Source: GWE2-42-39 sp942493345 (GTDB lineage Bacteria; Bacteroidota; Bacteroidia; Bacteroidales; Prolixibacteraceae). From it: a DNA stretch of 64,000 nt. The first letter of the stretch is position 1. Each line of letters begins with the position of its first letter. The notes beneath the pieces were generated by a model that saw only the letters and a list, made by a program, of their open reading frames with translations, was not told the origin of the DNA and ran no database searches. The stretch covers positions 1,240,001-1,304,000 of the forward strand of contig OW818695.1 of assembly GCA_942493345.1 (NCBI GenBank), in the 5' to 3' direction. This document shows, piece after piece, positions 1 to 9,727 of the stretch. Position numbers and translations under genes: made by a program.

Positions 1-93
1 GATTTGCTCCAGGTTCCCGGTCATGCTGCTGCTGGCTGCAATTACCGGACTTTTTAGCTCAAGTCCGAAAAAACGGGTTGTTAAATTTGCCAT
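1..93 (-). CDS. Dihydroorotate dehydrogenase-like protein, N-terminal fragment
   Basis: The gene runs off the left edge; only about 31 codons are visible, starting at the ATG at 93. The translation begins MANLTTRFFGLELKSPVIAA, the usual opening of the dihydroorotate-dehydrogenase-like FMN proteins (PreA/DHOD-like TIM barrels) of Bacteroidota, in which the LxSPVIAAS stretch forms the first strand of the barrel. It follows the GltA-like gene by about 50 bases on the same strand, so it probably belongs to the same redox transcript. Substrate cannot be decided from this fragment. The family call rests on the motif alone. Confidence 0.7.
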   Translation of the reverse strand, partial: MANLTTRFFGLELKSPVIAASSSMTGNLEQI

Positions 94-113
94 ACCACTA
101 TTTTTATTCAATA

Positions 114-170
114 ATTTACGATTTACGATACATATCCTGAAACTCTCTACTCACAACTCATTACTCGTTG
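114..170. repeat. Heptamer tandem repeats at the gltA-like stop
   Basis: Two exact copies of ATTTACG lie at 114-127. On the minus strand, 170 to 141 reads as four related heptamers (ACGAGTA, ATGAGTT, GTGAGTA, GAGAGTT). The second set contains the stop codon and last residues of the GltA-like gene. Related heptamers occur at 52445-52469. Confidence 0.55.
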
Positions 171-1640
171 TTGCAAATATTCGTGCATTGAGGCAGCGGC
201 TTTACGGCCATCGCCCATTGCAAGGATTACCGTTGCTCCACCGCGTACAATGTCGCCACCGGCAAACAGTTCGGGTATCGAACTTTGCATTTTGCCTTCT
301 TCAACATCGATGGTTCCCCAGCGGCTCACTTTCAGTTCAGGAAGTGCGTTTTTTATCAGCGGGTTAGGCGATACACCAACGGCAACCACCACGAGATCAA
401 CCTCAATGTCGTATTCCGAACCTTCTACTGTAACTGGTTTACGGCGTCCCGAAGCATCGGGTTCACCCAGTTCCATCCGTTGCAGCCGAATCCGGTTTAC
501 ATGGCCTTTTTCATTGGCAAAATATTCAACCGGGTTGTTCAGGTTCATAAATTCGATACCTTCTTCCTCTGCATGTTTCACTTCTTCCACGCGGGCAGGC
601 ATTTCTTCGCGGCTACGACGGTAAATAATCATGGCCCGTTCGGCGCCCAGCCTTTTTGCTGTACGTACCGAGTCCATGGCGGTATTGCCACCACCAATCA
701 CGGCTACATTTTTCCCTTTGAAAACCGGTGTGTCGAACGTTTCGTTGGCTGCGCTCATCAGGTTCACACGGGTCAGGTATTCGTTCGATGAAAGAATACC
801 GTTGAAATTTTCTCCCGGTATATTCATGAAGTTGGGCAGTCCGGCGCCACTGGCCACGAAAAAGGCCTGGAAACCTTCGGCTTTCAGGTCGCCGAAACTG
901 GCTGTTTTACCGACAATGAAATTGGTTTCGAACTTCACGCCCATTTTTTTCAGGTTTTCCAGTTCCACATCCACAATTTTATTGGGCAACCTGAATTCAG
1001 GGATGCCGTATTTCAGAACGCCACCAATTTCGTGCAGTGCTTCGAATACAGTTACATCGTAACCCAGTTTGATCATATCGCCTGCAAAGGAAAGGGAGGC
1101 TGGTCCCGAACCAATAGCTGCAATCTTAATCCCATTTTTTGAAGCTGTTTCAGGAACCGAAATTTGTCCGCTTTCGCGTTCATAGTCGGCTGCAAAACGT
1201 TCGAGGTAGCCAATTGCAACAGCGTCTTTTTTTAGTTTTTGAGTATAGAAACAATTTTTTTCGCACTGTTTTTCCTGCGGACAAACACGGCCGCAAACGG
1301 CCGGAAGCGCCGAAGTTTCTTTTAGTGTTTGGGCCGCATTCAGAAATTCGCCTTTTTCAATGTACTTTACAAACTTCGGAATGTTGATGCTTACCGGGCA
1401 ACCTTCAATGCAGGTGGGGTTTACACAGTCCATGCAACGGATGGCTTCGGTTTGTGCCTGTGTGGCCGACAAACCCTGGTTCACTTCCCGATCCTGGTAT
1501 TTAATACGTTCCTTCGGATCCATTTCGGGCATTTTTACCCGCGGTATATCGGTGCGTTCTTTATTTTTTGTTTTGTTGCGAAGTTCAACGCGCCATTCTT
1601 TTTCGCGTTCAATTTTAAGGTATTCTTTTGGGTCGGTCAT
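147..1640 (-). CDS. NADPH-dependent glutamate synthase small-chain-like (GltA/NfnB-type) protein
   Basis: A 497-residue iron-sulfur flavoprotein of the glutamate synthase beta-subunit family. Cysteine clusters near residues 70-83 (CMDCVNPTCIEGCP) and 115-130 (CGRVCPQEKQCEKNC) would hold two [4Fe-4S] centres. An FAD-binding Rossmann motif IGSGPASLSF sits near residue 177 and an NADP-binding motif IGGGNTAMDS near 316. Its start lies three bases after the stop of the NfnA-like gene. That pairing is known for NfnAB, the electron-bifurcating NADH-dependent ferredoxin:NADP oxidoreductase, and is often annotated as GltA plus a sulfide-dehydrogenase-like subunit. Nfn function is inferred from the pairing; glutamate synthase function would need a large subunit, which is not seen here. 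The last residues are encoded by heptamer repeats. Confidence 0.88.
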   Translation of the reverse strand: MTDPKEYLKIEREKEWRVELRNKTKNKERTDIPRVKMPEMDPKERIKYQDREVNQGLSATQAQTEAIRCMDCVNPTCIEGCPVSINIPKFVKYIEKGEFLNAAQTLKETSALPAVCGRVCPQEKQCEKNCFYTQKLKKDAVAIGYLERFAADYERESGQISVPETASKNGIKIAAIGSGPASLSFAGDMIKLGYDVTVFEALHEIGGVLKYGIPEFRLPNKIVDVELENLKKMGVKFETNFIVGKTASFGDLKAEGFQAFFVASGAGLPNFMNIPGENFNGILSSNEYLTRVNLMSAANETFDTPVFKGKNVAVIGGGNTAMDSVRTAKRLGAERAMIIYRRSREEMPARVEEVKHAEEEGIEFMNLNNPVEYFANEKGHVNRIRLQRMELGEPDASGRRKPVTVEGSEYDIEVDLVVVAVGVSPNPLIKNALPELKVSRWGTIDVEEGKMQSSIPELFAGGDIVRGGATVILAMGDGRKAAASMHEYLQQRVMSCE

Positions 1641-1643
1641 GGC

Positions 1644-2474
1644 TTACTTTTTTGATGATTCGAAATATTGTTGATAAGCCTCTTTTTCCAGTTCCGTGTA
1701 ACCGCCCAGCCGGAGCATCAGTTCGTTGAAGTCGATCTGGTGGGCGTCGAATTCAGGGCCGTCGACACAGGTGAATTTGGTTTGTCCGCCCACGCTTACC
1801 CGGCAGGCGCCGCACATTCCGGTACCGTCAACCATCATCGCATTGAGGCTGGCCTGGGTCGGAATGTTGTATTTTTTTGTCAGAAGAGAAGTAAATTTCA
1901 TCATTACAGCAGGTCCGATGGCAACACATTCGTCTACTTTTTCGCGCAAGATTACCTCTTCGGCACCAGCTGTTACCAAACCTTGTCTCCCGTACGAGCC
2001 GTCATCGGTCATGATAAATACTTCGTCCGACCACTTGCGGATTTCATCTTCAAGAATAATCAGGTCTTTGCTACGTGCCGCAAGAATAGAGATTACCCGG
2101 TTGCCTGCCTTTTTGAAACCCTGAACAATAGGGAACAAGGGGGCCACGCCAACGCCTCCGCCACATGCCAAAATTGTACCTACTTTGTGAATATCGGTAG
2201 CCCGGCCGAGCGGACCAACTACATCAAGTATTTCGTCGCCCGGTTCAAGGGCGCAAAGTTTTTCGGAACTCACACCTACTTTTTGCACCACCAATGTAAT
2301 GGTGCCGGCTTTTTCATCGGCATCAGTAATGGTCAGCGGAATGCGTTCGCCCTTTTCATCGACCCGCAGGATGATAAAATGACCCGGTTTACGCGAGCGG
2401 GCAATGCGGGGAGCTTCTATTACGAAACGAGCCACTTTAGACGAAAAAAATTCTTTCTCTATAATCTTGTTCAT
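1644..2474 (-). CDS. Sulfide/dihydroorotate dehydrogenase-like FAD/NAD-binding protein (NfnA-like)
   Basis: A 276-residue ferredoxin-reductase-like protein. The ATG at 2474 (MNKIIEKEFFSSKVARF) is chosen over an upstream in-frame start because homologues begin here. The N-terminal half is a flavin-binding barrel (HFIILRVDEKGERIPLTI), followed by an NAD-binding half (ILACGGGVGVAPLFPI). Near the C-terminus, CGACRVSVGG and a later Cys match the [2Fe-2S] cysteine cluster of PyrK and NfnA. It heads the operon with the GltA-like gene downstream. Together they probably move electrons between NADH, NADPH and ferredoxin in the cytoplasm; this is inferred from the pair, not shown. Confidence 0.87.
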   Translation of the reverse strand: MNKIIEKEFFSSKVARFVIEAPRIARSRKPGHFIILRVDEKGERIPLTITDADEKAGTITLVVQKVGVSSEKLCALEPGDEILDVVGPLGRATDIHKVGTILACGGGVGVAPLFPIVQGFKKAGNRVISILAARSKDLIILEDEIRKWSDEVFIMTDDGSYGRQGLVTAGAEEVILREKVDECVAIGPAVMMKFTSLLTKKYNIPTQASLNAMMVDGTGMCGACRVSVGGQTKFTCVDGPEFDAHQIDFNELMLRLGGYTELEKEAYQQYFESSKK

Positions 2475-2510
2475 GATAAGGTCGCTTATCTTTTTGTTTT
2501 TTTGAGATGC

Positions 2511-2540
2511 CAAAATTAACAATGTGATGGTTATCACAAA
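2511..2540 (-). promoter_or_regulatory. Candidate promoter of the nfnA-like operon
   Basis: On the minus strand TTTG (2540-2537) is followed after 18 bases by TAATTTTG (2518-2511), close to the Bacteroidota consensus TTTG-N19-TAnnTTTG. The predicted start point would leave a leader of roughly 30 bases before the ATG at 2474. Confidence 0.5.
2523..2538. promoter_or_regulatory. CRP/FNR-type palindrome
   Basis: The 16-mer TGTGATGGTTATCACA is a TGTGA-N6-TCACA site with perfect 6-bp inverted arms. It lies between and over the -33 and -7 boxes of the nfnA-like promoter, where binding would be expected to repress or redirect transcription. Crp/Fnr family regulators are known in this phylum; which one binds, if any, is not visible. 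Confidence 0.5.
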
Positions 2541-2697
2541 AATAATTAGTCAAATTATTCGTATTCTCGAATTTTATTTAACGGTTTTAACTAAAGAATA
2601 CGTGTAATTTGGTTCGGGGTGTAATGTTAAAAATGAAAATTGGAAGAATAGGAACTGGTAAATACTACAAATTTCAAACAGTCTCTGGGGGGAAAAA

Positions 2698-3429
2698 TCA
2701 TTTTCTTTCGCTCTCAACCGTGAAAACAAAACTATCACCACGATAATATCCAAAATTGAACTCTATCGGGCGTTTGTTTTCGTCGTAAACAAATCGTTTA
2801 CGAAATAGTACAGGATCATCGGGGCTAATATTAAGTTTCTTACACAAAAATGGAGTTGCTTTAATAGCACTCAATTCTTCATAGGAAAGTGAAGCTTTAA
2901 TCTGATATTTTTCTTCCAGAATTTCATATAATGGACGACTAAAATCATCGTTTCCGGTAATCCCGATTTTAGGATTGAAATAAGAAATGAAAAACACGAA
3001 TGGAAAATTCTCTTTTCCACGAAGCCTTTCAAGTGTCAGTACTCTTGTGTCTGGCTTTATATCGAAAAATGAAATTACATCTTTATCGGGTACTTGCCAG
3101 CTTACGTGAAGCTCAAAGTTGCAAACAGCTATCCCCATTGCTTTCATTTCCTGTGAAAAGCTCAGCCAGTTTTTTGCCCTTCCGGAAATACCTTTTGTTG
3201 AAACTTTTGTCCCATACCCTTTTTTTCGAGACAATAAACCTTCATTTACCAGCTTGAGGATGGAATATCTCAAGGTATTCCTTGAAATACCAAGTCGCTT
3301 TGATAGTTCGACTTCGCTAGGAAGTAATTTACCTTCCTGATACTCCTTTTTTGCAACCAGCTCTCTTAAGAGTTTCTCTGCCTGCATGTGTAGAGGAGTT
3401 GAACTATTATGGTTTACTTCTAGTTTCAT
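2698..3429 (-). CDS. GntR family transcriptional regulator (HutC/UTRA type)
   Basis: A 243-residue regulator. The N-terminal 75 residues form a GntR winged helix-turn-helix (LLPSEVELSKRLGISRNTL, then a GLLSRKKGYGTKVS wing). The rest matches the UTRA ligand-binding domain of the HutC subgroup (TRVLTLERLRG, then PVLFRKRFVYDENKRPIEF). Such proteins usually repress sugar or amino-acid catabolic genes and release DNA when a small metabolite, often a sugar phosphate, binds. It lies just downstream of, and on the same strand as, the SusC/D operon, so control of the mannoside region is a reasonable inference. No operator could be fixed. Confidence 0.85.
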   Translation of the reverse strand: MKLEVNHNSSTPLHMQAEKLLRELVAKKEYQEGKLLPSEVELSKRLGISRNTLRYSILKLVNEGLLSRKKGYGTKVSTKGISGRAKNWLSFSQEMKAMGIAVCNFELHVSWQVPDKDVISFFDIKPDTRVLTLERLRGKENFPFVFFISYFNPKIGITGNDDFSRPLYEILEEKYQIKASLSYEELSAIKATPFLCKKLNISPDDPVLFRKRFVYDENKRPIEFNFGYYRGDSFVFTVESERK

Positions 3430-3637
3430 TTTATTTGTTAAGAAACTTTGGTGTTCTTAATTTCGGGTTAAATGTATAAAATGTTTTTTAAAATAAGTGA
3501 AAGACTCATGTATACGAGATTTCAAAGAAAAGTCTGCTTTTACACCTCTGCTGGTAGAAATACGATTGGTAATGCAGAACTAAGTAACTAAAATTCGGAA
3601 TAAATAGAGGACAAATCCGTAAAAGTACAAACTAGTT

Positions 3638-3667
3638 TTCGGGGATATTTCTGTGGATATCCCCGAA
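3638..3667 (-). terminator. Inverted repeat after the SusCD operon
   Basis: TTCGGGGATAT at 3638-3648 pairs perfectly with 3657-3667 around an 8-base loop. It sits 46 bases past the DUF3823 stop, where a terminator for the minus-strand operon is expected. The U-rich tail is poor, so it could instead protect the mRNA end. Confidence 0.4.
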
Positions 3668-3712
3668 GAACCCATAAGACAGGTCCTTCGGGGAGCCCAC
3701 AAAGATTTACCT

Positions 3713-4468
3713 CTATTTTGTTGTTATTTCCTTAATTGTTGTATAGTTGTACACATTGGTACTGTTGACTTGTAAATCGATTCTGGCCCCTACTCTCAGA
3801 AAATACTTTCTTGCGTAGGCGGGGAATGTTCTTTGTGACCCGGTCCCGATACCGCCTGGCCAACCTGTGGTAATGGAAACTGTTTCATCCAATTTAGGTA
3901 AAGTTGCGCTGATCAATTTGGTGGAATAGTTCGGACTGTAACTGAAGTCTCCAACGTATTGTGTTTCGCCAACAAACAACCAAGCCTCTTTCAGCGCTTG
4001 CTGATAAGCTGGATTTGAATTACCGCGGGTGATCTTTACCTGAACCGTTACAGTACCGTTGGCGTTGATAACGGGTTCTCCGACCCAATCAACACGGAGG
4101 AAGGGCTCAACCTCGTAACGTTTTTCAACTGTACCTTTGATATCAAAAATCTCTTCCTGCAATGGAACGAAAGCGCCTTCCGGTTTTACACCATAATTAC
4201 CTTCAAATATTTTTGTATTGTTGAACTCACCGTCTATCATACAATACATGTAGTATGGCGTTGGATTGTCGCTCCAACTATATTCCTTCATAGTAATTCG
4301 GACGCCAGTATTGCCAATCGCCGTTTGGAAAGGGACTTTGGTTCCTGCATCGACAAGAGATCCTTTGAATGTCTCGGCCGGAAAATCGTAGTTGTCATCT
4401 TCGCAGGAAACGATGCCTGCAAGGAGAAGAAACGATAAAGCAAAATATTTGATATTTTTCATATTCAT
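3713..4468 (-). CDS. DUF3823-type SusCD-associated lipoprotein
   Basis: A 251-residue protein with a lipoprotein signal peptide (LLLAGIVSCEDD, lipid-bearing Cys near residue 22). The body resembles DUF3823 proteins, beta-sandwich surface lipoproteins encoded after SusD in many polysaccharide utilisation loci: the family-like stretches EGNYGVKPEGAF and VEPFLRVDWVGEP are visible. In such systems the third protein is often a surface glycan-binding lipoprotein. It starts 15 bases after the SusD stop and is the last gene of the operon. Glycan binding is an inference from context. Confidence 0.75.
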   Translation of the reverse strand: MNMKNIKYFALSFLLLAGIVSCEDDNYDFPAETFKGSLVDAGTKVPFQTAIGNTGVRITMKEYSWSDNPTPYYMYCMIDGEFNNTKIFEGNYGVKPEGAFVPLQEEIFDIKGTVEKRYEVEPFLRVDWVGEPVINANGTVTVQVKITRGNSNPAYQQALKEAWLFVGETQYVGDFSYSPNYSTKLISATLPKLDETVSITTGWPGGIGTGSQRTFPAYARKYFLRVGARIDLQVNSTNVYNYTTIKEITTK

Positions 4469-4483
4469 AAATTTTGAATTGGA

Positions 4484-6439
4484 TTAAAAGCCTGGATTCT
4501 GTTTGCAATTCGGATTCTTGTTTATTTCCGATGTAGGAACTGGTTGATAGTAATATCTCGTATCATACGTAAAGATATATTGATAGCCGGAACGCGGTTC
4601 CTGGAACTTGACAGACAGGAAATATTTCTGTGCGTCGGTTGAATAGAACGAGTTGAGAACACGGAAACGTCTGTTGTTCTGCTCTTCGTAGAGAACCCTC
4701 CAACGTTTGAGATCCCAATAGGTCTTGTTCTCGAAGGCAAGCTCTTTGCGGCGCTCAATACGAATTACATTCATGTCGTTAAGGTCTGCCTCGCCGGAAA
4801 GCAATGTAGCGCCTGCACGTTCGCGGATGCTGTTGATGTTGCTGTAGGCTACCGTGCGGTAATTATCACCAGAGACACCAGCCTTGAACAATTCGTAGGC
4901 AGCTTCGGCCTGGTTCAGGAGAACTTCTGCATAACGAATCTCAATCCAGCTTTGGGTCGAATTGTAACCGTTGGTCACGCCGCTTTCTGCCAGATATTTA
5001 CGAAGGTAAATACCTCCAACATTGCCGAAATCCCAATTGGATACCGGACCATTGACGCCGGCACACTTCATGCTTGTCCCATTCGGGTCACCCGGTTTCA
5101 ACGTTATGGCAGGATTCGAACCCAAACTTGCTGCCAGTTTAAGGTTGGGATCAGTCAATTGGTTGCAGTTGCCAACATCACCTTCGTTGGCTAGCGGCGA
5201 AATTCCGTTGCTTGCACTACCGATCCAGATACCACGGCGAATTTCAATAACCTGACTTCTGTATGTGTCCATCGGGAAAATCACCGTGGCGCGTAAACGG
5301 GGTTCTGCATTGGCAAACGCATTTAACGGTGAATTGAAAAGAACGTATTTGCCGTTATCGTCAATGTTTTTGAAACGACCGTTGTTATTCTTGGCAATCC
5401 CGTCGAACATTTCAATGAAGTCCATACTCGGATTAACTTCAGAGTCGTTACCACCCGATTTTGTCTGGGCAGGTTGTACTGATTCATCATAGTCGTGTGT
5501 ACTATTGGTTGCATCGTAATACTTTACAAAGATGTTTTCAGACGTTTCGGTCAGGAACAAATTCTTGAAATTGTTATACTGAGCGGTTGGGTCATTTGCT
5601 TTCCAAAGACCTTTGTACAATGAATATTTATTTGACGAAACAACCAGTTTGGCTGCATCATAAGCGGCTTTGAAATAGTCGTTTGCACGGGTTGAAGGAA
5701 CGCCACAAATGCGTACCGATGTGCCGTTTTGATCCTGACTATCATTCACCGTATTGTATTTTGCAATACTTCCGGCATATAACATTGCCCGTGATTTGAA
5801 TGCAGCGGCAACATATTTGTTTACACGTCCTTTTGCCGGTGAAATTTCAGGCAGATTCTCTATGGCATAGTCAAGATCGGATGCGATGAAATCCCAGATA
5901 GCTTCTTCCGAAGCACGGAATAAATGTGTTCCCTCCATATCGACAGAAGCAGGATAATCTATGATGGCATCGATCAGGGGAACCCCGCCATATCGTTTTA
6001 CCAAGGCAAAATACGTGTAGGCCCTTGCAAAATGAGCCTCGCCCAGATACGTCTTAACATTCAATTCCGTCAAGGAAGATGAATATTGTGGGAGTTTTTC
6101 AAGGAGCATATTGATATCGCGGATTTGTGAATACCCATCATCCCAATAAGAGAACCCTTCATTGTCGGCAGCTTGTGTATCCCGGCCGACGGCTTCACCC
6201 GTCAAACAGCACATTTGCTTATACGGAGTTCCACTGAAATTGAAGCCTGATGGATAATAATATTTGAAATCCTCGATAGGAAGTCTGCTGTAGATACGGG
6301 CGATATTACTCATTACGCCTTCATTACTGCCGTATATATCATTCTCACCCAATAAGTTTATCGGCGGAATATCCATGTCGGTACAAGCAGAAATAGAGGC
6401 ACTTAAACCTATGATCATTAAGATTTTTTTCAGTTTCAT
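4484..6439 (-). CDS. RagB/SusD family outer-membrane lipoprotein
   Basis: A 651-residue SusD homologue, intact and of normal length. The signal peptide ends in a lipobox (SASISACTD). The N-terminal SusD_N region (EALWDF-like EEAIWDFIASDLDYAIENLP) contains the TPR helices, and the C-terminal RagB/SusD region ends with RIERRKELAFENKTYWDLKRW, the family signature. SusD proteins cap the SusC channel and bind the incoming oligosaccharide at the cell surface. It lies 12 bases after SusC. Because SusC carries a stop codon, this protein may have lost its partner if the stop is genuine. The cognate glycan is probably an alpha-mannoside, judged from the GH92 genes nearby. Confidence 0.93.
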   Translation of the reverse strand: MKLKKILMIIGLSASISACTDMDIPPINLLGENDIYGSNEGVMSNIARIYSRLPIEDFKYYYPSGFNFSGTPYKQMCCLTGEAVGRDTQAADNEGFSYWDDGYSQIRDINMLLEKLPQYSSSLTELNVKTYLGEAHFARAYTYFALVKRYGGVPLIDAIIDYPASVDMEGTHLFRASEEAIWDFIASDLDYAIENLPEISPAKGRVNKYVAAAFKSRAMLYAGSIAKYNTVNDSQDQNGTSVRICGVPSTRANDYFKAAYDAAKLVVSSNKYSLYKGLWKANDPTAQYNNFKNLFLTETSENIFVKYYDATNSTHDYDESVQPAQTKSGGNDSEVNPSMDFIEMFDGIAKNNNGRFKNIDDNGKYVLFNSPLNAFANAEPRLRATVIFPMDTYRSQVIEIRRGIWIGSASNGISPLANEGDVGNCNQLTDPNLKLAASLGSNPAITLKPGDPNGTSMKCAGVNGPVSNWDFGNVGGIYLRKYLAESGVTNGYNSTQSWIEIRYAEVLLNQAEAAYELFKAGVSGDNYRTVAYSNINSIRERAGATLLSGEADLNDMNVIRIERRKELAFENKTYWDLKRWRVLYEEQNNRRFRVLNSFYSTDAQKYFLSVKFQEPRSGYQYIFTYDTRYYYQPVPTSEINKNPNCKQNPGF

Positions 6440-6451
6440 AATTCGTCAGTT

Positions 6452-9400
6452 TTAAAATTTCACGTTTATACCAATTGAAAAGGTCTTGTTAATGGGATAG
6501 TTGTATCCAAGATCTGTAAGACCTGATTTACTAGTATCATTATTTGTGTAGAACTCAGGGTCCATGTATTTTAACTTTGTAAACGTTAGCAGGTTATAGG
6601 CGCTGGCATAAATTCTGACATCTTTTATATTGATATGATTGAGTACTTTATCAGGCAGGGAATAACCGATTTCCATCGATTTCAGCCTTAAATAAGCTGC
6701 ATTTTGAATGTTGAAATCAGAAAGTGAGTTTGGTGATGTGCCTGTATAACCATATTGGCCCGTAACCCATTCTGTGTCTGGATTGTACGGGTCTGCAGTT
6801 GGGTCCGCAGGATGCCAGCGATCCATGAAATCACTGATTGCATTGGTCGTGGACCAGAGAGGTTGATACAGGAATTCTCTGGCAATGACATATTTTTTAC
6901 CCGCACCCTGCCAAAGCATGGTCAAATCAAAACCTTTCCATTGTGCATTGATTGTAAAGCCGTAGTTGATGAGAGGAACCTGTCCGTTGATAGCCAGTGG
7001 ATGAACATCGAGGTCGTTGATCCATCCATCATTGTTCCAGTCCATATATTCATAATCGCCGAGGATAGAGCCACGTCCGGTATAGACAGGGTTGTTATAT
7101 ATCTCATCCCAACTTGTGATGCGGCCATTTCCTGAATAACCCCACCAAATGTTGTTGTTCCGCTCGTTAACTCCATTGCGCCAATTCAGGTACGAATTAC
7201 CCAATTTAGCCATCTCATAATATTTTGTCTTGGTTTTTGTGTAGGAAATATTCCCTTTTATTTGGTACCTGAGATCTCCAATGCGATTGATATGGCTTAG
7301 TTCCAGTTCAAAACCACGGTTTTGGTCACTGTTCAGGTTCTCCTGTGGTAGATTTGCTCCGACAATACCAGGCAGACTTCCTAAGCGTGTCGTCAAAAGG
7401 CCTGAACGGTCCCTATTGAAATATTCAACGGTTGCACCCAATAATCCTTCCTATGCAACGGCATCCAATCCGATGTTCAGCGTTTTTGCTTTATACCAGG
7501 TTATCGCGTTATTGGGTAGACCTGTATTACTTGATGCAGAAACGAATGAATTTCCAAAGATATATCCGGCAGGCAGTCCTTGACGGCTTATGCCAGTTCC
7601 TGAAACAGGATACTGGTATCCGCTCATAAATTGATAAGCCAAAGCGCTATCGTCACCTGTTATACCATACGATCCGCGAAGTTTCAGGTTGTCGATGAAT
7701 TTAAGCGATGAGTTTTTCCAGAAGTTCTCATCCGAAATTCTCCAACCAGCCGAAACTGAAGGGAAAAATCCCCAACGGCTATTTTTCGGGAATTTTGAAG
7801 AACCTTCGTAACGGTATGAGAATTCAGCCAGATACTTGCTTTTGAAGCCATAGGAAAGACGACCCACTGATGCGCGGTTTGCATAGTCATAAAGTGAACC
7901 ACTGGAAGTACTTTGCTTGATCTCTTGGTTGTCGGTTATACCGGCGAATATTTGTGGTAAAGGAAGTACCAGGTAACGATTGCCGTAGAAGTTGTCTCCC
8001 TGATAATGTGAATTTTCAAGAAGATTCATGGCATTTATCGAATGGTTTCCGAATTTACGCACATATGCAACCTGCAATTGCCACAGACTTGCATCTTTTC
8101 CGTAGAAATAACGGGTGATTTTACTGTTGCCGCTTTTCTGGGTATTTGCTTTATATTCTGCACCTGTCGGCAAATACAAGGAAAAACTTTTTGTATACTC
8201 TTTGTTGTCATTCAACGTGTAGTCGTAACTATACATCGATTTTAAAGAAAGGCCTTCTACAAAGGGAACATTATAAGTAAGGGCAGCGTTTGATTGAAAC
8301 CATTTGCTCTTGTAGTTGTTTTCACCTACAAGTTTCTTATCCATCATCGCCACGGGATTGAGAATTACATTCCAATCCATCATAGCATATTTTTTTGATT
8401 CTTCATCGTAATAGACTTTGTCCATAGGACGCTGCAGCCACATCGCTCTGACAATGTCGTTTGAACCGTATGGTGACGACTGCCGTTCATCGATAAAACC
8501 TGCCAAATTCAGGTCGAACTGGATGTTTTTAGAAATTTTTGCAGAGATGTTGCTGCGAACAGTGTATTTTTCATAGTTGATGGCATCGGTCTGAAGGAAA
8601 CTTCCCTGGTACTGATACCCGACGCTGGTATAATAAGTAATTGCATCGTTGCCACCCGTTGCACTTAACGTATGCTGTGTTTCGGGAGCGCTGTTGCGCA
8701 TGACAGCTTCTTTCCAATTCGTCGAAAGTTTGGTCCCGTTGCGGTATGATTCAATTTCATCAGCCGAATATTTGGGAACTAAACTGCTGTTATCAACGTT
8801 GTGTTTCTGCGACTCATTATAGAGAGTCATCCAGTCGGCGGCTTCAACCAAATCGGGATAATTGGAAGGAGTTTGCCATGTCATATTCCCTGAGTAGCTG
8901 ATATTTGCCGCACCTGTCTTTGTTCCTTTCTTGGTGGTGATGATGATAACACCATTTGCTGCACGTGAACCGTAAACAGCACCGGATGCATCCTTGATTA
9001 CAGAGATACTTTCAACATCTTCCGGATCCAAACGTGCCATATTGTTTCTGGGTACACCGTCAATGACAACCAGTGGTGTCCCAAAACCACGAATATCAAT
9101 GGAGCTATTAAACTGGCCAGGCTCACTGGAGTTCTGAAGAACGCGAAGACCTGAAATTTTACCGGTCAGCATATTCTGCAGGTTCTCATTCTTGGTTGTG
9201 ATAATTTCATTGTTTTTAATTGAAGAAACAGCCCCTGTCAAAGTAGCTTTTTGCTGAACGCCATAACCCACTACAACGACTTCATCAATGCCTTTAGAAG
9301 CGATATTCATTACGATTTCAAAAAATGTCTTTTGACCGACATCAACCGTAATTTTTTCATAACCTATGTACTGAACCAATAGTCTGGCATTCGGTTTCAC

Positions 9401-9634
9401 AGATATTGTAAAACCTCCCGAGAGATCGGTTACTACACCATTTGTAGTACCTTCCTCCAGTATCGATGCACCAACCAAAGTCTCGCCTGAAGCATCTTTT
9501 ACGACACCACTGATTTTTTGAGGAGACTCAGCCGGGCGGTTTGATTGACTTACGGCCATTATGCTTGAACTACATATTAATGTAATAATCAGCATAAAAT
9601 TGCGCAATGTAGAGAGATTGATTTTCATTTTCAT
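6452..9634 (-). pseudogene. SusC/RagA TonB-dependent transporter with an in-frame amber codon
   Basis: Read through, this is one 1060-codon SusC-type receptor. It has a signal peptide ending near SIMAVSQ, a carboxypeptidase-regulatory-like domain (ISGVVKDASGETLVGASI), a TonB box region (DEVVVVGYG), a plug (VVIDGVPR, VIKDASGAVYGSRAANGVIIITTKKG) and a long beta-barrel ending in NVKF with a terminal Phe. Codon 728 is TAG at 7453-7451, in the barrel sequence NIGLDAVA-stop-EGLLGATVEYFNR. Homologues usually carry a tryptophan at or next to this place, so a single TGG to TAG change explains it. Both halves are otherwise in the same frame and undamaged. As read, the product would lose the last third of the barrel. 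Alternatives are a sequencing error or a very recent mutation. Confidence 0.85.
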
Positions 9635-9727
9635 ACTATATTTTTTTTAATAGTTAAGTTTAGAAATCTTTCATTATTCATTTTTAAGTCGATATTTTGT
9701 GTTTGTTTTTTGTATAAAAGGATTAAT

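Noticed and set aside
1668..2519. 283-codon plus-strand open frame opposite the NfnA-like gene
   Set aside because: It is a shadow of a well-supported gene and has no recognisable domain.
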